A DNA stretch of 64,000 bases from Nectonema munidae. Taxonomy: Eukaryota > Nematomorpha > Nectonematoida > Nectonematidae. Each line of letters opens with the position of its first letter. Within the stretch, counting starts at the first letter, position 1. Of the stretch, positions 11,340-24,200 are shown piece after piece. The notes under the pieces are model-generated. The model was given only the letters and a program-made list of their open reading frames with translations, had not been told where the DNA came from and did no database searches. The stretch is from positions 496,001 through 560,000 of the forward strand of contig JAUIRK010000046.1 of NCBI GenBank assembly GCA_030549495.1. Reading direction: 5' to 3'. A program made the translations under genes and the position numbers.

Positions 11340-13030
11340 TCAAAAATGTGTCTCGAAATTAAATAATTTTTTGGAACTTTTGCCTTTGGAAATATCATTC
11401 TTTTTCCCGAGAATGGAATTTTATTTGAATTGTATTAATTATTATGGTCATACAACCTCCGACTGTAAAAAACAGGTTAATTGTCATAAATGCTCTCCTA
11501 ATGATCATATTTTTGATAAATGCACTCAAAGTGGTACGTTATGAACATTGGGAATACAATAAAAACTTCGGAGCTAAATAATTTTCACACTATCTTGAAT
11601 GGTTGATGATTTCTTTCTCTATAATATTTCTAATGATACAATTTTCAAAGTTGCAAATTATGTTTATGAAAATGAATTTTCCATATGTGAGCCGCTTTCT
11701 TTTGAATCCCTTGATAATTGCTTGGTGGAATTGAATATAATGTCGATAAGTATTCTGTTATTGAAAAATAAAGTTTTGAAATTTTTGAAACATTGATGAC
11801 AGGTTTCATATCAAAGGTTAGATTATTTTTTATAAATATACATCAAAATATTTCTTCCCTTAGTGATCTGGGTTTTCTTATTCACAAATCTCTATCATTT
11901 GAAATAAAAAATAATAATTTTAACTCACCCATATGTGAGATTGCTTCGATAAATCATCATCAAGTGGTATTTTTCCACGCTTAATACTTAACATTTATAA
12001 GTAGTCAAGATACACTGAGGATCCTTTATACAAAATCTTCTCAACTTTCTCATCAAAAAAGAGAATCATATTCATATTTTGAGCATATTTTTTCAACCTT
12101 GATTTCTAACATCCACTTATTTCTTCTTATTTAAGATTTAATTTGAATGCTATAATAGACACGATTTATATAAAATTTAGGAACTCATTCTTTTTTTGCT
12201 AACAGCAACGATTATAGAATGTCCGACCATTAATCCATATTTGCATGTTTGAATTTTTAAATATCAAAATCCACTTCTTTCATTTCACATGATACAATAT
12301 CTTATCAATCCTTGGTTTCTAATGTCTGCAATGTAAACTGGTTATATTTTCTTTCTAATTTAATGATGACCCTGATTTGACCTTTGAAAAATTCATTTGT
12401 AGATTAAAAGATATGATACCCCTTTCTTCGAAAATTATTATCAAATTGAATAAGTATAAAATTAGGTTAAATCCATTGATCTCAAAAGAATATTATCCTT
12501 AATTAAAAACAAGGACAGAATTTATAAACGGTATAAGTGTAATCTAAAAACTAATAGAAATGCTAAAAGTAAAAAAATTTTTAATGTATTTGAAGAAACT
12601 AATATATTGTGAGAAGATGAAATTTTTCCAAACTGATTTAAATAAATATAAGTGTGACTCAAAATTTTTTTGGAACATAATAAACAAAGTAATGAAACCC
12701 TTATAATGAGAAGGTAATTGAATTGAACATAGTGACTTTTTAAGACATGTCAAGCTACCATACATATTTTATGAACATATTTTGTTGAAAAATAATATTT
12801 GTATAATTCGATATAACTTTATAAATTCATTGTATATTGTGTAGTGATAAGTTTTTTGTATGTGAACATGTATTCAAGTGTATAACATATATTATGCCTA
12901 TGTGAAATTTTTTGTTTATTTTATCCTGTTTTTCTCTAGGTTAGAACTGCATAGCGGGTTTAATTAGTCTTTGTTTAAACATTTGAATATTGTTTGAATG
13001 TCAATAAATTAATTGTTTCTTCTTCTTAGA
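11340..13030 (+). mobile_element. LINE-c: non-LTR retrotransposon remnant with ORF1 zinc knuckles
   Basis: 11430-11545 encodes two CCHC zinc knuckles (CINYYGHTTSDC, CHKCSPNDHIFDKC), typical of ORF1 of Jockey/I-type LINEs. Low-similarity frames follow (11.6-12.0 kb). At 12.45-12.70 kb comes the linker after the endonuclease domain, with IKNKDRIYKRYK, then a KFFWNIINKV-like motif just before where RT should begin. RT is absent. The end at about 12995-13028 (CAATAAATTAATTG then TTCTTCTTCTT) looks like a LINE 3' tail. Frames change repeatedly and the element is dead. Confidence 0.6.
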
Positions 13031-14929
13031 CAGTTTCGAAAGAAAAATCCTTTTATATTTATAATTTTGATAAAAATCGATACTTGATTTAAATTTGGCA
13101 ATCAAAATTCGATTGATTATAAAATCCTCCCAGGAATATCATCCAAATTGAAAATAATTTTTAATTCTGAGTCAGCAGTGTGTATTTTATATATACCGTT
13201 CCTTCGGTGTAAAAAAGTGTGAAAGTGATCATAGAATTAGTTATGTATGATGCAAAATAATTTTTTTCAAAAAAATCATATCGCTCAATTTTTTCGGATA
13301 ATTGTCGTATTTTGGTTATATAGTACACGACACATATAATTTTTTTATGTATATTTTGGCATATTAAAATTTCTTCTTTAATTGTAATCAAACATGTTGA
13401 GTATGAAATTTTAATTTCGGAAAAAAACAAAACGCATTATAAAATAATTATGGAGATCAATGAGAAAGGAAAAGACATGAAAACAATTTAAAATGAAAAC
13501 CCGTGATCAATAGAAAAATGTAATAAATAGTAAATCATGTGGCCTCGGTTTCATATGGTAGGAGTAGTAGTCACCTGAACACCTAGATAATTTTGAGAAT
13601 GAAATATGTATCTTGTCTACAAGAAAGATATACTTTATTCGAATCAAATAGGAAGTGATATAATCATCTAATATTGAAAGTTTCAAAAAACATCTTGACC
13701 GTGAACAAGAATTTCTTCTTTTGGGAATGAAAAATCTTTGAAACATTAGCTTATCAGGTAGATCATTTCATTAAGATGTATAGGGAATCGGATAATTTTC
13801 AAACGGTTAGAGTTATTATAACTGTCATAGATTTAAAATTTACTCACTATCAAGATATTTTTATAATTTGGAAATAATTTGACCATCTTTTTTATTCGTG
13901 TGAAAGGAAGAATCTTTTAGATGATAAAGGTAAACAACTTTTTTTAATTGAAAAAAGAAGCATCGTGAATTTTTTTAGAGCAAAACAAATTTTGAAGAAA
14001 GATTGGTTATCAAATATCTATAGTGATATCGATTGTTATCAGCTGATAATACAACACACGATATTGAATAAAAATCCTAGGATCATCAAGAAGATTTTTT
14101 AATAAAAGATTTTGTAATTTTAAATCTCCGATAATATTTTGACAGATTCAAAAAATTGAACATAACCAATAAATTCAGCATATATAAAAATTAGTATATA
14201 TGTGTAAACAACCACCAAAGTTCGTTCCAAGGTACAAGTAAAGAACTTCAAGCTTGTTAGCACTGAGCAATCAAGACAAATAATACGTAAAGTTCCTGTA
14301 ACCAAATTTAAAAGCCTGAGGATAAGCAGACGATGTATTAAATTTTTCCAAACTGATGATCTTGTTCATAGAAGAAATGAGCTTTTGCTGAACAGATTAA
14401 TGTAAAATTGCCAGAAAAAGAAAGAAAACCTAACAAAGCTTTATCCAGCAAAAATATACTATTAAAATATACACAAAAGTCATAGTATTTATACACTTTT
14501 TTTTTCAAAATAGCATTCAAATTAGTCAACAAAAATCAGAATAGAATGAGAAAAAACGTGGAGTTAGAATAGAAGCCAATGCTCGCAATATTCAAACATT
14601 AGAATAGAATGAAGAAAAACTTGGAGTAAATTAAAATTAGGGAGGCCAAATATTCGCTCACAATGTTAACCCCACAATACTTATATCGAATTCTTCAAAA
14701 TGTAGCTTATAATTCAAGCTTTAAAATCCACAAAAACCTTTAATTATTATTTGCCATGATCTATGAGGCATAACAAATAAAAACATCCTAAATCACTAGT
14801 ATTTGGATAAAAATAGATAAATTACGTAAAAACAAAAAAAACTTTCAAAAAGAATAGTTTAATTTATTACTTATTAAAAATAAGATATCAAATAAATTAA
14901 AAAATTAGAGTTAGATTTTTTAAACGAAT
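13031..14929. other. Unassigned region with several small frames
   Basis: Frames of 60-90 codons occur on both strands, none recognised. The most gene-like is a plus-strand stretch, 14208-14405, listed separately. Otherwise AT-rich sequence. Confidence 0.35.
14208..14405 (+). other. Unrecognised basic open stretch (65 codons, no ATG)
   Basis: The plus frame is open for 65 codons and ends at TAA. The peptide is strongly basic (TKVRSKVQVKNFKLVSTE, then RQIIRKVPVTKFKSLRISRR). I do not recognise it. It lacks a start codon and no acceptor-donor pair was convincing, so it may be transposon-derived or chance. Confidence 0.2.
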
Positions 14930-14934
14930 ATTAT

Positions 14935-15180
14935 TTTTAAGTATATTAAAAAATCGAAAAATTTAGTTTATTTTTTGTAAGCATATTGAGTAGCCCTTCT
15001 ATAGTCGAAGCAAAAAGTATGCTTTGGATATAAATACTTTAAATTTCTGAGTATTTGACATCGAAACAGACTCAGATTTGTAAAAGCACTTAGAGTACAA
15101 GTCAGTTTAGAAGCCTGATTTCTGTAACTACTTGGAGTCGGAGTCTGAGTTAGGGTCACATATTTTCCCTCCAACTCACC
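14935..15180 (+). repeat. GTCGGAGTC-rich repeat, divergent copy
   Basis: The block includes TTTTTTGTAAGCATATTGAG, GTAGCCCTTCTATAGTCGAAG and GGAGTCGGAGTCTGAG. These match the order of motifs in the better copies at 42.3, 45.1 and 62.8 kb. The 68-codon minus frame over it is a shadow. Confidence 0.55.
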
Positions 15181-17014
15181 AACTGCGATTATAATAAATA
15201 AGGAAATAAAAAGATTGAAATTGGAGCATATCTGAAATAGATATCTACCACTTTTGGTTAATTTTCATTATAGTTTATTTTAAAAGACATTTTACACTTG
15301 TTAAGTTGAGTAAAACTTTATAGATAGTGAAATCAATGTTATGTATATTAAACCAAAAAGTGTTTTATAAATTTATAATGATTCTTATATGAAAGGAAAA
15401 ACCGAGTGGTTAATTTTTCTTTAGTGTTTTTCATCATCACCTTCTTCTTTAAATTAGACACCTTTTTAAAGAAGTGTTAGTCTCTTTACTCAATATTTTC
15501 AGGCTCAATAAAATGGCCTAAATCTAATATGAAACATAAAAAATATCTAAATTTCATAAATAAGCTATATTTTTGTTTTAACATGTTTACACTCATTATA
15601 TTTTTTAACTTCTCATTAAAATTAAATATAAAAAACTTACAAATCAAATCTGTATAAAAAATGTTTTTTTTCTATATTTAATCTAATTTATTTATGGAAC
15701 CTTACTATAAGAAAGAAGCAGTAATAAAAATCTTTTTTCTTTTAGTGTTATTGTTTCGTATCATTATTAAATTAATTTAAATATATATTATATACGGTAA
15801 TAATCTGTTATAAAAAACTAATCAAACTACTTAAAATCGTATGAGAAAATATTCATTGCTTCATTAATGTTATAATAGTTAGATAGTACGCTTTTTATTA
15901 TTTTATTATGTAAGGTAAAGTTTATCATGACCAAGTTATCTTATTTAGATTTACATAAAATATTTTTTAATTCATTTGACTTCTGAAGACTAGATTTTAA
16001 TAATTTTAAGTTTTGATTACATATAATCTACGTATAATGTTAACTATTTTTATATTTGCCTTAGGTATATAAAAACCAATAAACATTCAATAAAATTGTA
16101 TATTTTTGAAAATTTTAAATATATGTCGATAGATATATCATCTTCGCTTTAAAGATCTTTGAAAAACGTTGTTTACGGATCCTATGCATTTTTTACATCT
16201 TTGAATTTTTTTATTGCTAAATTTTGATTATATCAATTAAATGAAAAAGCAAGTTTTTTCGTCGGAATGGACATTTAAAAATAGTATGAAAAAAATTAAT
16301 GCCATCATCATTGTAAAAAAAATTATTTATATTTAAATGCATTTTATTTTAGTCCTAACACCTCTGAAAAAATAATCTTATAGATCAGATATCAAAGAAT
16401 CGTATTTTATACATTTTTAATATCGCGTGGGTTTCAGAATATAACTAGATTCCTAACTTTTATATTTTTCTAGTCAACATTCAAAAATACTTGAAAACAG
16501 CCATACAACCAAGCTGAGGATTATTGCATCGCCTCATTGTGCATGTTATGATATCATGTATGTATATGCTGTATTATTGCATCTCACATATGATCAATTA
16601 TGGCCTACTTTACTGTTCAAAATTTTTTTCCTACCGTAAAATCGTATCGGAATAAAAAAAATGATATTTAAAAAAAACGTATCGAAATTTTGAAAAAAAA
16701 ATCGAAACGTAATCAAACATGAAAGAGATTTGTTTCATGTTTTTACCTTGCCGATAAATGCTTCTTTACTTTTTAATGTATTCATTGCATGTTCATATGT
16801 ATTTTAATTTTATTTTTTTTTATATTATTCATTTAAAAAGACGATTTAAAGGAGTTAATTTGAAATAGTATAGTTTTAAGCAAAATTCAAAACATCAAAT
16901 TTGATATATGATGCTAGATATCAAATTTAAATAAAATTAGATAGATGTTAAAAAAGATTATTAAAAATTTTATTATTGCAACGTAAAAATGAAGTGCGCT
17001 CAACCGTCATTTTG
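15181..17014. other. AT-rich region with a segment shared with LINE-d
   Basis: 15785-15855 (ATATATTATATACGGTAA, AATCTGTTATAAAAAACTAA, then ACTTAAAATCGTATGAG) is repeated at 17402-17500 inside LINE-d, where the middle is longer. No gene was recognised. Confidence 0.45.
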
Positions 17015-17095
17015 GAGCTTGTGTAAGGTTGATTAGATACTGCGTTTCGATAATTTAAGGTCTTGTGTTCAATCCCGCATCAAGTCTGCTTTCGA
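17015..17095 (+). repeat. Partial tRNA-derived SINE, family A
   Basis: Contains the A-box side (AAGGTTGATTAGATACTG), the B-box side (GTGTTCAATCCCGC) and then ATCAAGTCTGCTTTC, as in the copy at the left edge of the window. It is cut off before the GCAATTGTGCC body, at the junction with LINE-d. Confidence 0.65.
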
Positions 17096-17099
17096 TCAA

Positions 17100-19620
17100 C
17101 ACCAACTTTTTCTACTAAGTTTACTAAAGTTTTTGAAAATAACAAAATTTTGGGAACCTATGTTTCTTCTAGTGTTGCTAATCATATAGATTATTTGAAA
17201 TTACAGTATTCTTTTAATTTAATCTGTCTAAATTGTCAATCAATTATTTCGGAATTTCCTGATATCTGTAACTTTATTCAATGTATAAATTTGCATAATA
17301 ATTATCCATTAAAAATTATTCGTCTACAAGAAGCTTGGTTTAATTATAATTATGTTATTTTTTTCAACTTCAAAATGACTTTTTTTTTATCTTATTTACA
17401 GTATATATTATATACTGTAAAAATCTGTTATAAAAGATTAATCAAACTAGGTGAGTAACTAATGTATGTGTAAAGCTACTTAAAATCGTATGAGAAAATA
17501 TTTTATCTTTACTTCTCATTCTGGTTTAAGTTTTCTGATTCATGATCTCTATCTTACCATGTTGTCCAATTTGATCTTAAATTGTCTCCATAGAGATCTC
17601 CCTAATTGGCAGTAAAAATATTGTTTTACACAATATATATCGCCCGCCATCTATTGATATTTCTTTTGAAACATTTCTAATTTACTTTTTGTTACTTGGT
17701 GAAAACAATTTTCATGTTATATTTGGGGACTTTAATGTAAATCTAAATTTAGATTCAAATAAAAATGTTATTTATTTTTATAATTTAATTAAACTTTTTC
17801 TATGAAATTTTGTGTTACGACTATAACTAGACCTCAGCACGAAACCCTTATTGATTGAATGATTGCATATTTGTTTACGATATTTTTGTTTTGGAATCAG
17901 GAATATCTGATCATTTTCCTATTTTTTTGTCCATTAATCATGAAGTAGCGAACAAGGTTCTACATAGAAAAAATTTAATTCTAGTAAATTTGTAACAATT
18001 ATCCAAGGATATAACTTTGGAAAACTCAAATCTTTTTACGATGATTCACATCGCTTTTTTCAGTTTTTAATAATATATCAAGTAAACTTTCTGAATCAAC
18101 AATTTTTGTGAAATCTCACAAGAGTAATAAACATAAGGCCTCTTTGAATCCCTGGGTGAACTTAGACTTACTAAGTTAATTCAGAAAAGAGATTCTTTGT
18201 ATAAATTATTAAGGAAGTCAGAAGGGAGAGACTACATACACGTGAAAAAAAAGTTTCTCTAAGGAATAAAATAAAATCTACTATCAAAACTCAGAAAAGA
18301 ATATATTTTGAAAAATACTTTAACTCTTCTTGTCCTAAAGAAATATGGAAAAAAAATTTTAAAATGTACTAAATTAGATAAAAAAGAAAATCAATTTGAA
18401 AATTGATGATTCAATTTTATTAAATGATAAATCTATAGCGGATGTTTTTAACAATAGTTTTATTAAACCAAAATTAAAGCGTGAGGTTATTAGTAAAAAT
18501 ATATGGCAAAGAACTGATACTTTTTTTAAGTTTACTCAATTTAGCATGAATGACATTCTTTTGACTATAATTAAAATGAAAAATAATTTTTGTGAAGATT
18601 TTTATGTCATTTTGATAACTAATATTAAACTTGTGTTATTTTTAGCTAAATACCTACTATTCGGACCTAACTCCTGTATTTCTCATTCTGTTTTCAAATA
18701 TACAAAAGTTATTCCAATTTTTAAAAAAGGTAATAAATTTGATGTCTCTAATTACAGACCCATAGGCATTATTTCTTCCTTGTCTAAAATATTTAAAAAA
18801 CTTTTACATTCGCAAATTCTCAAATATTTTCTGGAAAAAAATAATATGAAAAGCAGTTTGGATTCAGAAACCAACACTCAACTTACCTTACTCCATTCTA
18901 TTTTTTTTGATAAAGCTGGTGAATTTTAAGATGTTTTCTCTAGTATCAATTTCTTTGGATCTATCAAAGGCTTTTGATTCGATACCACACTGTAGGTATT
19001 TTCATAAACTTGGTCTTTACGGAATTGAATCTGCATCTTGTAATCTGCTTACTTCTTATCTCAAGTCAAGATATCAATCGGTTTTTGTAAATGAAACCTT
19101 TTTTGACTTAAAAATGATTGAATCTGGAGTTCCTCAGATCAGTGAGAATCTGGACTTATCACTTGATTGTTTTAATTTAGTTTTAAAGTGGTTGCAAGAT
19201 AATTCTCTAGAAGTTAGCCTAAATAAATGCAAAGCGATTTATTTCGCCAATAGTACCACCACTAGAGAGCCTGCTTTTATGATTGAATTTGTTGATCAAT
19301 TTAACTTATTAGGTCTGGTTATTGACAATAAATTAAATTGGAATGCACATTATTATTTTATTCTTTTTAAATTGATTTAGCTGTTAAAAATAATTTTACC
19401 TTTTTCTCCCTCAACTTCTTTATAGTATTGAAAATTGGGGAGACACAAATAATAAATCCGTATTTATTACTCAGAAAAAAGCTCTGCGAATTATTAAACC
19501 TAACCCATTACCGTTAAAAGGACTCTCATTATGCAAATGCCTTCAACTCTAGTTTTTTTCGGAGTTATGCAAAGAAAAGGATTCCGAATTTGAAAAACTC
19601 TTGCTACACTCAAACGTGAG
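17100..19620 (+). mobile_element. LINE-d: nearly full-length but dead APE-type LINE
   Basis: Plus-strand blocks occur in the expected ORF2 order. An endonuclease start (NLICLNCQSI, 17.22 kb) is followed by NIYRPPSIDISFE and GDFNVNLN (17.63-17.75 kb), then SGISDHFPIFLSINHE (17.90 kb). A basic linker (KRDSLYKLLRK) lies at 18.19 kb. RT appears as YTKVIPIFKKGNKFDVSNYR (18.70 kb) and SLDLSKAFDSIPH with SGVPQ (18.95-19.13 kb). The C-terminal part has FNLLGLVIDNKLNWNAH and YSIENWGDTNN. RT is cut directly after SGVPQ and resumes beyond the catalytic YADD box, so it cannot be active. Several further frame changes occur. The 131-, 177- and 157-codon frames belong to it. Clade is Jockey- or CR1-like. 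Confidence 0.85.
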
Positions 19621-20500
19621 ATTACTTAAATTAAGAGTTTCGAAGTCATACTATGGAAAGATATATAACAATTTCAACAAAGCAAACCAGACATCCTGTA
19701 AACTTTCTGATCTCGTCTTCGTACTTTCCTATCATTTTTAGTGAAGATATTTAAATCACACATTTTTAAAGATATTTTAGTACAGTAGTACTTTGGGTTT
19801 ACTGTTTTTAGTACAGTAAGTATACTTTGAGATCTTGAGCTATTAAAATTATAAAATCCTATCTGATACAATATTACTTAGGTGCTAAAAGATTTTTCTC
19901 AGCCTCATTTCAATAATTGTCAACAGGCATGGTTCATATCAAATGAATTGCTTAGTTGAATTGATTACTTTGTACTGATATGCATTGTTGCTTAAATTAA
20001 AATTTTTAGCAATGAAATGTTACTAATATAGATTTGTAACAGGAAAAAAATCATCTTTATAATTTTCATATTCTACCTACACATTTAATATATTTAGGAC
20101 TTGGGTTTATAAATTTACAGGTATGAAGCCGTCAATTAAAAGTTGGCTCTTTTAAATAGAAATGAAGGTTTAAAATTTGCTACAAATCTTAAATTTATAT
20201 GAATTAGCTATTCCATTTCCTAAGTTATACGCCATAAAATACATGAAAATGAAATTATTTGTACTAAGTTTTATTAACAGACATTTTAAAGAAAGTATGA
20301 AAACATTGCCAACTATTCCATGCAATCTTGATAAAAATAAACAAACTAAAACTAAGCGAATATTCAAGAATAAAGATGCCATATATTTGATTTCTGGAAT
20401 CAAAGACTTCATAGTCTAAATTATATTTAGCAAATATAATGGGGGCATTTTTCCAACTTCTGTATTCTATTACGTTAATTTAACTCTTTTAGTATAAAAA
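19621..20500. other. Spacer between LINE-d and RSL1D1
   Basis: The start (19.62-19.70 kb) may still be LINE-d C-terminal sequence (RLLKLRVSKSYYGK). An 80-codon plus frame at 20177-20419 (KTLPTIPCNLDKNKQTKTK) was not recognised. No clear promoter element was identified. Confidence 0.35.
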
Positions 20501-20504
20501 TTGG

Positions 20505-20645
20505 AAAATTAAAATATATAAAAACCTATCATTTTTGTAAGCATAAGAAGTGATCCTTGATTAGTTGAAGTCGGAAGTGACGAGTTGGCGCTAAATTTAT
20601 CAAGTTTTTAATAAATTTCCCTTCGACTCGGCAACCCTGATCTAA
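20505..20645 (+). repeat. GTCGGAGTC-rich repeat, short copy
   Basis: Reads TTTTTGTAAGCATAAGAAG, TTGAAGTCGGAAGTGACGAG and later CCCTTCGACTCGGCAACC. The order follows the TTTGTAAGCATATGGAGTGG..GTCGAAGTCGGAAGTGAAG consensus of the better copies. Confidence 0.5.
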
Positions 20646-20942
20646 GCTAATAGATCATCTAAAATAAAAAATTTTAAAATTAATCAATACTAATAAGTTA
20701 TGGTTCTATTTTAAATATTTTTTGTTTGAGGTTATTCTATTTTCAGAGTTTTATTCATTAATATGGACTAATTAATTTGATAGTGTATAACTAGTAGTGC
20801 ACAATTTGTTATCGTGCTTAAAGCGGGTCGAAAACTATTCAAGATTCTAACGATTATTCCATGATTTTTGAAGTTGAATTCCTTTACTTACACATCTAGA
20901 TTTCAAAAGCGATTGAAGCTTTCTTGAAGTTACCCTTTCAAA

Positions 20943-21251
20943 ATGGAACAGAAAATGATATCTTGCAATCCTCAAACAAAGTTTTTCTTGAGTTCCATCT
21001 TAAAAAGATTCCGTCGAAGCTGCAGACAAAAAAGTTTACAATGTAATCATAATTTTCAAAGTGTGTGCCTGAAAATATGGGTAATCTTTTTCTATCACTC
21101 CCTTAGAAAATTGCCTCATAAACTGGTTCCAGAAGATGCTAAGATTTGCCTCATTGTCCGAAATTCAAATGTAAAGTCAAAAAATTATCACGCCGACTCC
21201 GAATACTGGAAAAGAGAAATTAAAAAACTTGAGCTTGATTTTATCGATCTT
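20943..21251 (+). CDS. RSL1D1: RSL1D1 exon 1
   Basis: ATG at 20943, 103 codons, donor CTT|GTAAGT, phase 0. Carries the N-terminal helix region and PEDAKICLIVRN of the L1 fold. An alternative internal 26 bp GT..AG stretch near 21.08 kb is too short to be an intron and is read through. Confidence 0.8.
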
Positions 21252-24200
21252 GTAAGTTTGAGTACATCTTGTATCTCTTGTAATCTCACCTTCATTTCAT
21301 CTTTTATCCTTTAGGTGTTGCCTCTACAACAACTCTATTCGGAGTACAAGCCTTATGAAGCGAAGCGCAAGCTCTGCTCCACTTATGATTTCTTCTTCGC
21401 CGATCAGAATATTTTCAAATTTCTTCCTAGAATTTTGTCTTCGATCTTTGTTAAAGGAAAAAAGTATGCCGGTTCTCCTTTTTTCCAATTTCAATACTCA
21501 CAAATTTGCCTTCAATCCCAGCAACTTTTTTCATTGAGTCTAAGTTGAATTCACTTGAAAGAGCCTTTTGTGGAAAAATCCGGGCCGACAAAAGAAGTGT
21601 GAATTCTTAAATAGAAACACGGTATAATGAGTAGGTACTTCGGCTAAGAACGAACCTCTGAAGTATAGAAACTGAGCTAGTTAAAGCCAACCTTTTAAAA
21701 ACGAGCCTGCTTTAACGATCTCTCTCTAACGACCATTTTCAATTCTTCCCAATTCGCTTATTTCGTCTCTTGATGCAGGGCTGACTAACTATTTCTTATT
21801 TCAGCCTCTTCAAAATATTTTGCCAAGTCTTTGGTATTTTACTAAAACTTGATTACCATTTACTACGAATATTGAATAATCAAAAAGTGATTGCTTCATA
21901 ATGCGTGTAATGAATATTATTACTCATGATAAACTTTTTATTTTTTAGATTCAAACTTATGAAACTTTGTGATAGAGATTTTGTTTTTTTATTTGCATAA
22001 CTCCTTCTCCTAACCTTGGTTAATTTAATTAGGAACTAATTTGATAATCTATTACAATTGAACAAAGTTAAACTGATTTTTTGAAAACAATACAAATGAT
22101 TCTCAGAAAACAAATACAAAATGTAGGGAGGTATTCAATTTTTAGTGAAGAGCGGCGATTTTCGTTAATCTTTTTCCATTGTTTTAGGTGGCCAAAAGGC
22201 ATAAATGTTTCAAAGATGCAAAATTTTCGTAAACATTTTGAAGATGAGTGCAGAGTCGCAAGTTTTTCCTTCTCGCATTTAGGAGCTCTCAGGTAAGAAC
22301 TCCACAACTTACACACTTTGGTTATTAATCCTCATTTCGAATCTGGCACTATTTTAGCCTTATTCTGAATTTATAGTGGTGTTTAGCTATGTTCTTTAAA
22401 TTAAAGTTTTAGAAATTTTATCAAAAATGTGTTTGTAGTTTCGAAACAACCTGATAAAAGAGAGCCGTGTGTAGTATATATGTCAAAACTCAGCGAAGGA
22501 GCCACACTAATAGTATTACCATAGTCAAGTCCTAACATTTTTCTCATTCAATTTCTGAGTATAATTGCATAACTTGAAAAAGGTTGCTAAGGTGAGCACA
22601 AATGCCCAAGTTTTATGACTTTTAAATCTATATTGAATCAATACTCCTGTTACAAGCACAGATGCACTGGCCTTGATTGGAGTTGAAGTAACTTCACATT
22701 TTTCATCTCTTTTTTAGTTCTTCATTTAATTTGCTTAACCATTTCTCGTTAAAATTTAGATTTATCGTTATAAGTACATATGGCTAGTGTTATATAGAAA
22801 TGACAGCTTTATTTTCAAATTGGTTTACTTTTTTTAAGAGCCTTGAAATAAGTCTCACATACTTCGCTGATTAAGAAAGAAATGTTTCTTATCGTTACTA
22901 TTAAACGCGTCGATATCAGAAATATAGAAACGAGTGAAATATTTTCTTTAATAACCTATTTTTCATCACTGAATATCAGTCAAAAGGAAAATCTATAAAA
23001 TATGACTGGGTAAAGGTCATGTGAATTGAGAAAATGAGGGACAACGAGGAAGAATGAGGATGGGCCTTTGCAGGTACGTATTAAGGCAGTGTTTTGATTG
23101 AGAGTCCCCAAGATTTTCTGATTGACTGTAGGCACGTATGTCTAAAAATTTTACTAAAGATTTGCTCTTATAAATGCTTTTCTTTATTAAGTTCTCTAGC
23201 TTTTGGACACATGGACATGCATGCTGATGAATTGACCGATAACTTATTTCATATAATTCAACACTTGATTAGTCATGACGAGAGTATTCCTGGAGGCTTC
23301 GAGAATATCTATCGTTTGCGTATCTCAGCAGTCAAGCGTTCGCCTCTTCCTATCTACGTCTCCTTAAGTATTTCATGAAATTAAGCTATCCTATATATAT
23401 ATATATGAAATACATTGTATGTTCGTTTTTGCTAAGCTATCATAAACATTACTCATATAAACATTCTTTATCGAATTATTAAAATAAAAATAATAATTAA
23501 GTCCATTTAATTTTGGTTAAAATTTGTTTGGTATAAAATTCTTATATTTAACTTAGGCATTTAAATTTAATACATTTTGTGGATTTAGATTATAAAGTAA
23601 GTTTGACTTAAGAATATTTGCCTTTGACAAAAAATTTACCATGACTAAAGATAAGAAATGATTGGGACTTTTTAAAAGTTCGACTTCTGATATTTGACTA
23701 GCGTGAATATTGACATTATTTCTATTCTTTTATAGATTGATTTTAAAACACTTGTCCATAGCAGTTATTTCATTAAGAAATCATTATAACGAAATCCAAG
23801 GGACGTTTTTTATTTTGTAAAAAATATTTTTTTTTATTAACTAACTTTATTGTAGAATTAATGGAAAAAATTATAATTTTTTTATGATTCTTAATTGAGC
23901 AATGAATTTTAAATTTGAAAATCATAAACAGTATGCTGACTATAACAAACAATATTTGCAAAGTCATGTATGTTTTAAGCTTTTTTAAAATTATATGTGA
24001 ACTAAAAGGAGTTTTTTGAATTATGATATTGATAGACAACGTGTTTCTCAATTTTCAAAGTTACAAAAATTCGTCAAAATAAAAAATTTCAATGAGCACT
24101 GTAATGATAATTTGTTGAAGTATCAAAGTTACAATAGCCATTCTTGTGTATTAAAATGAATGAGTGTATTCCTCTATTTCTATAAATGAAATCTTACCAC

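Noticed and set aside
21083-21108. 26 bp GT..AG stretch as an intron in RSL1D1 exon 1
   Set aside because: Too short to be spliced; reading through keeps the frame and fits the L1 domain.
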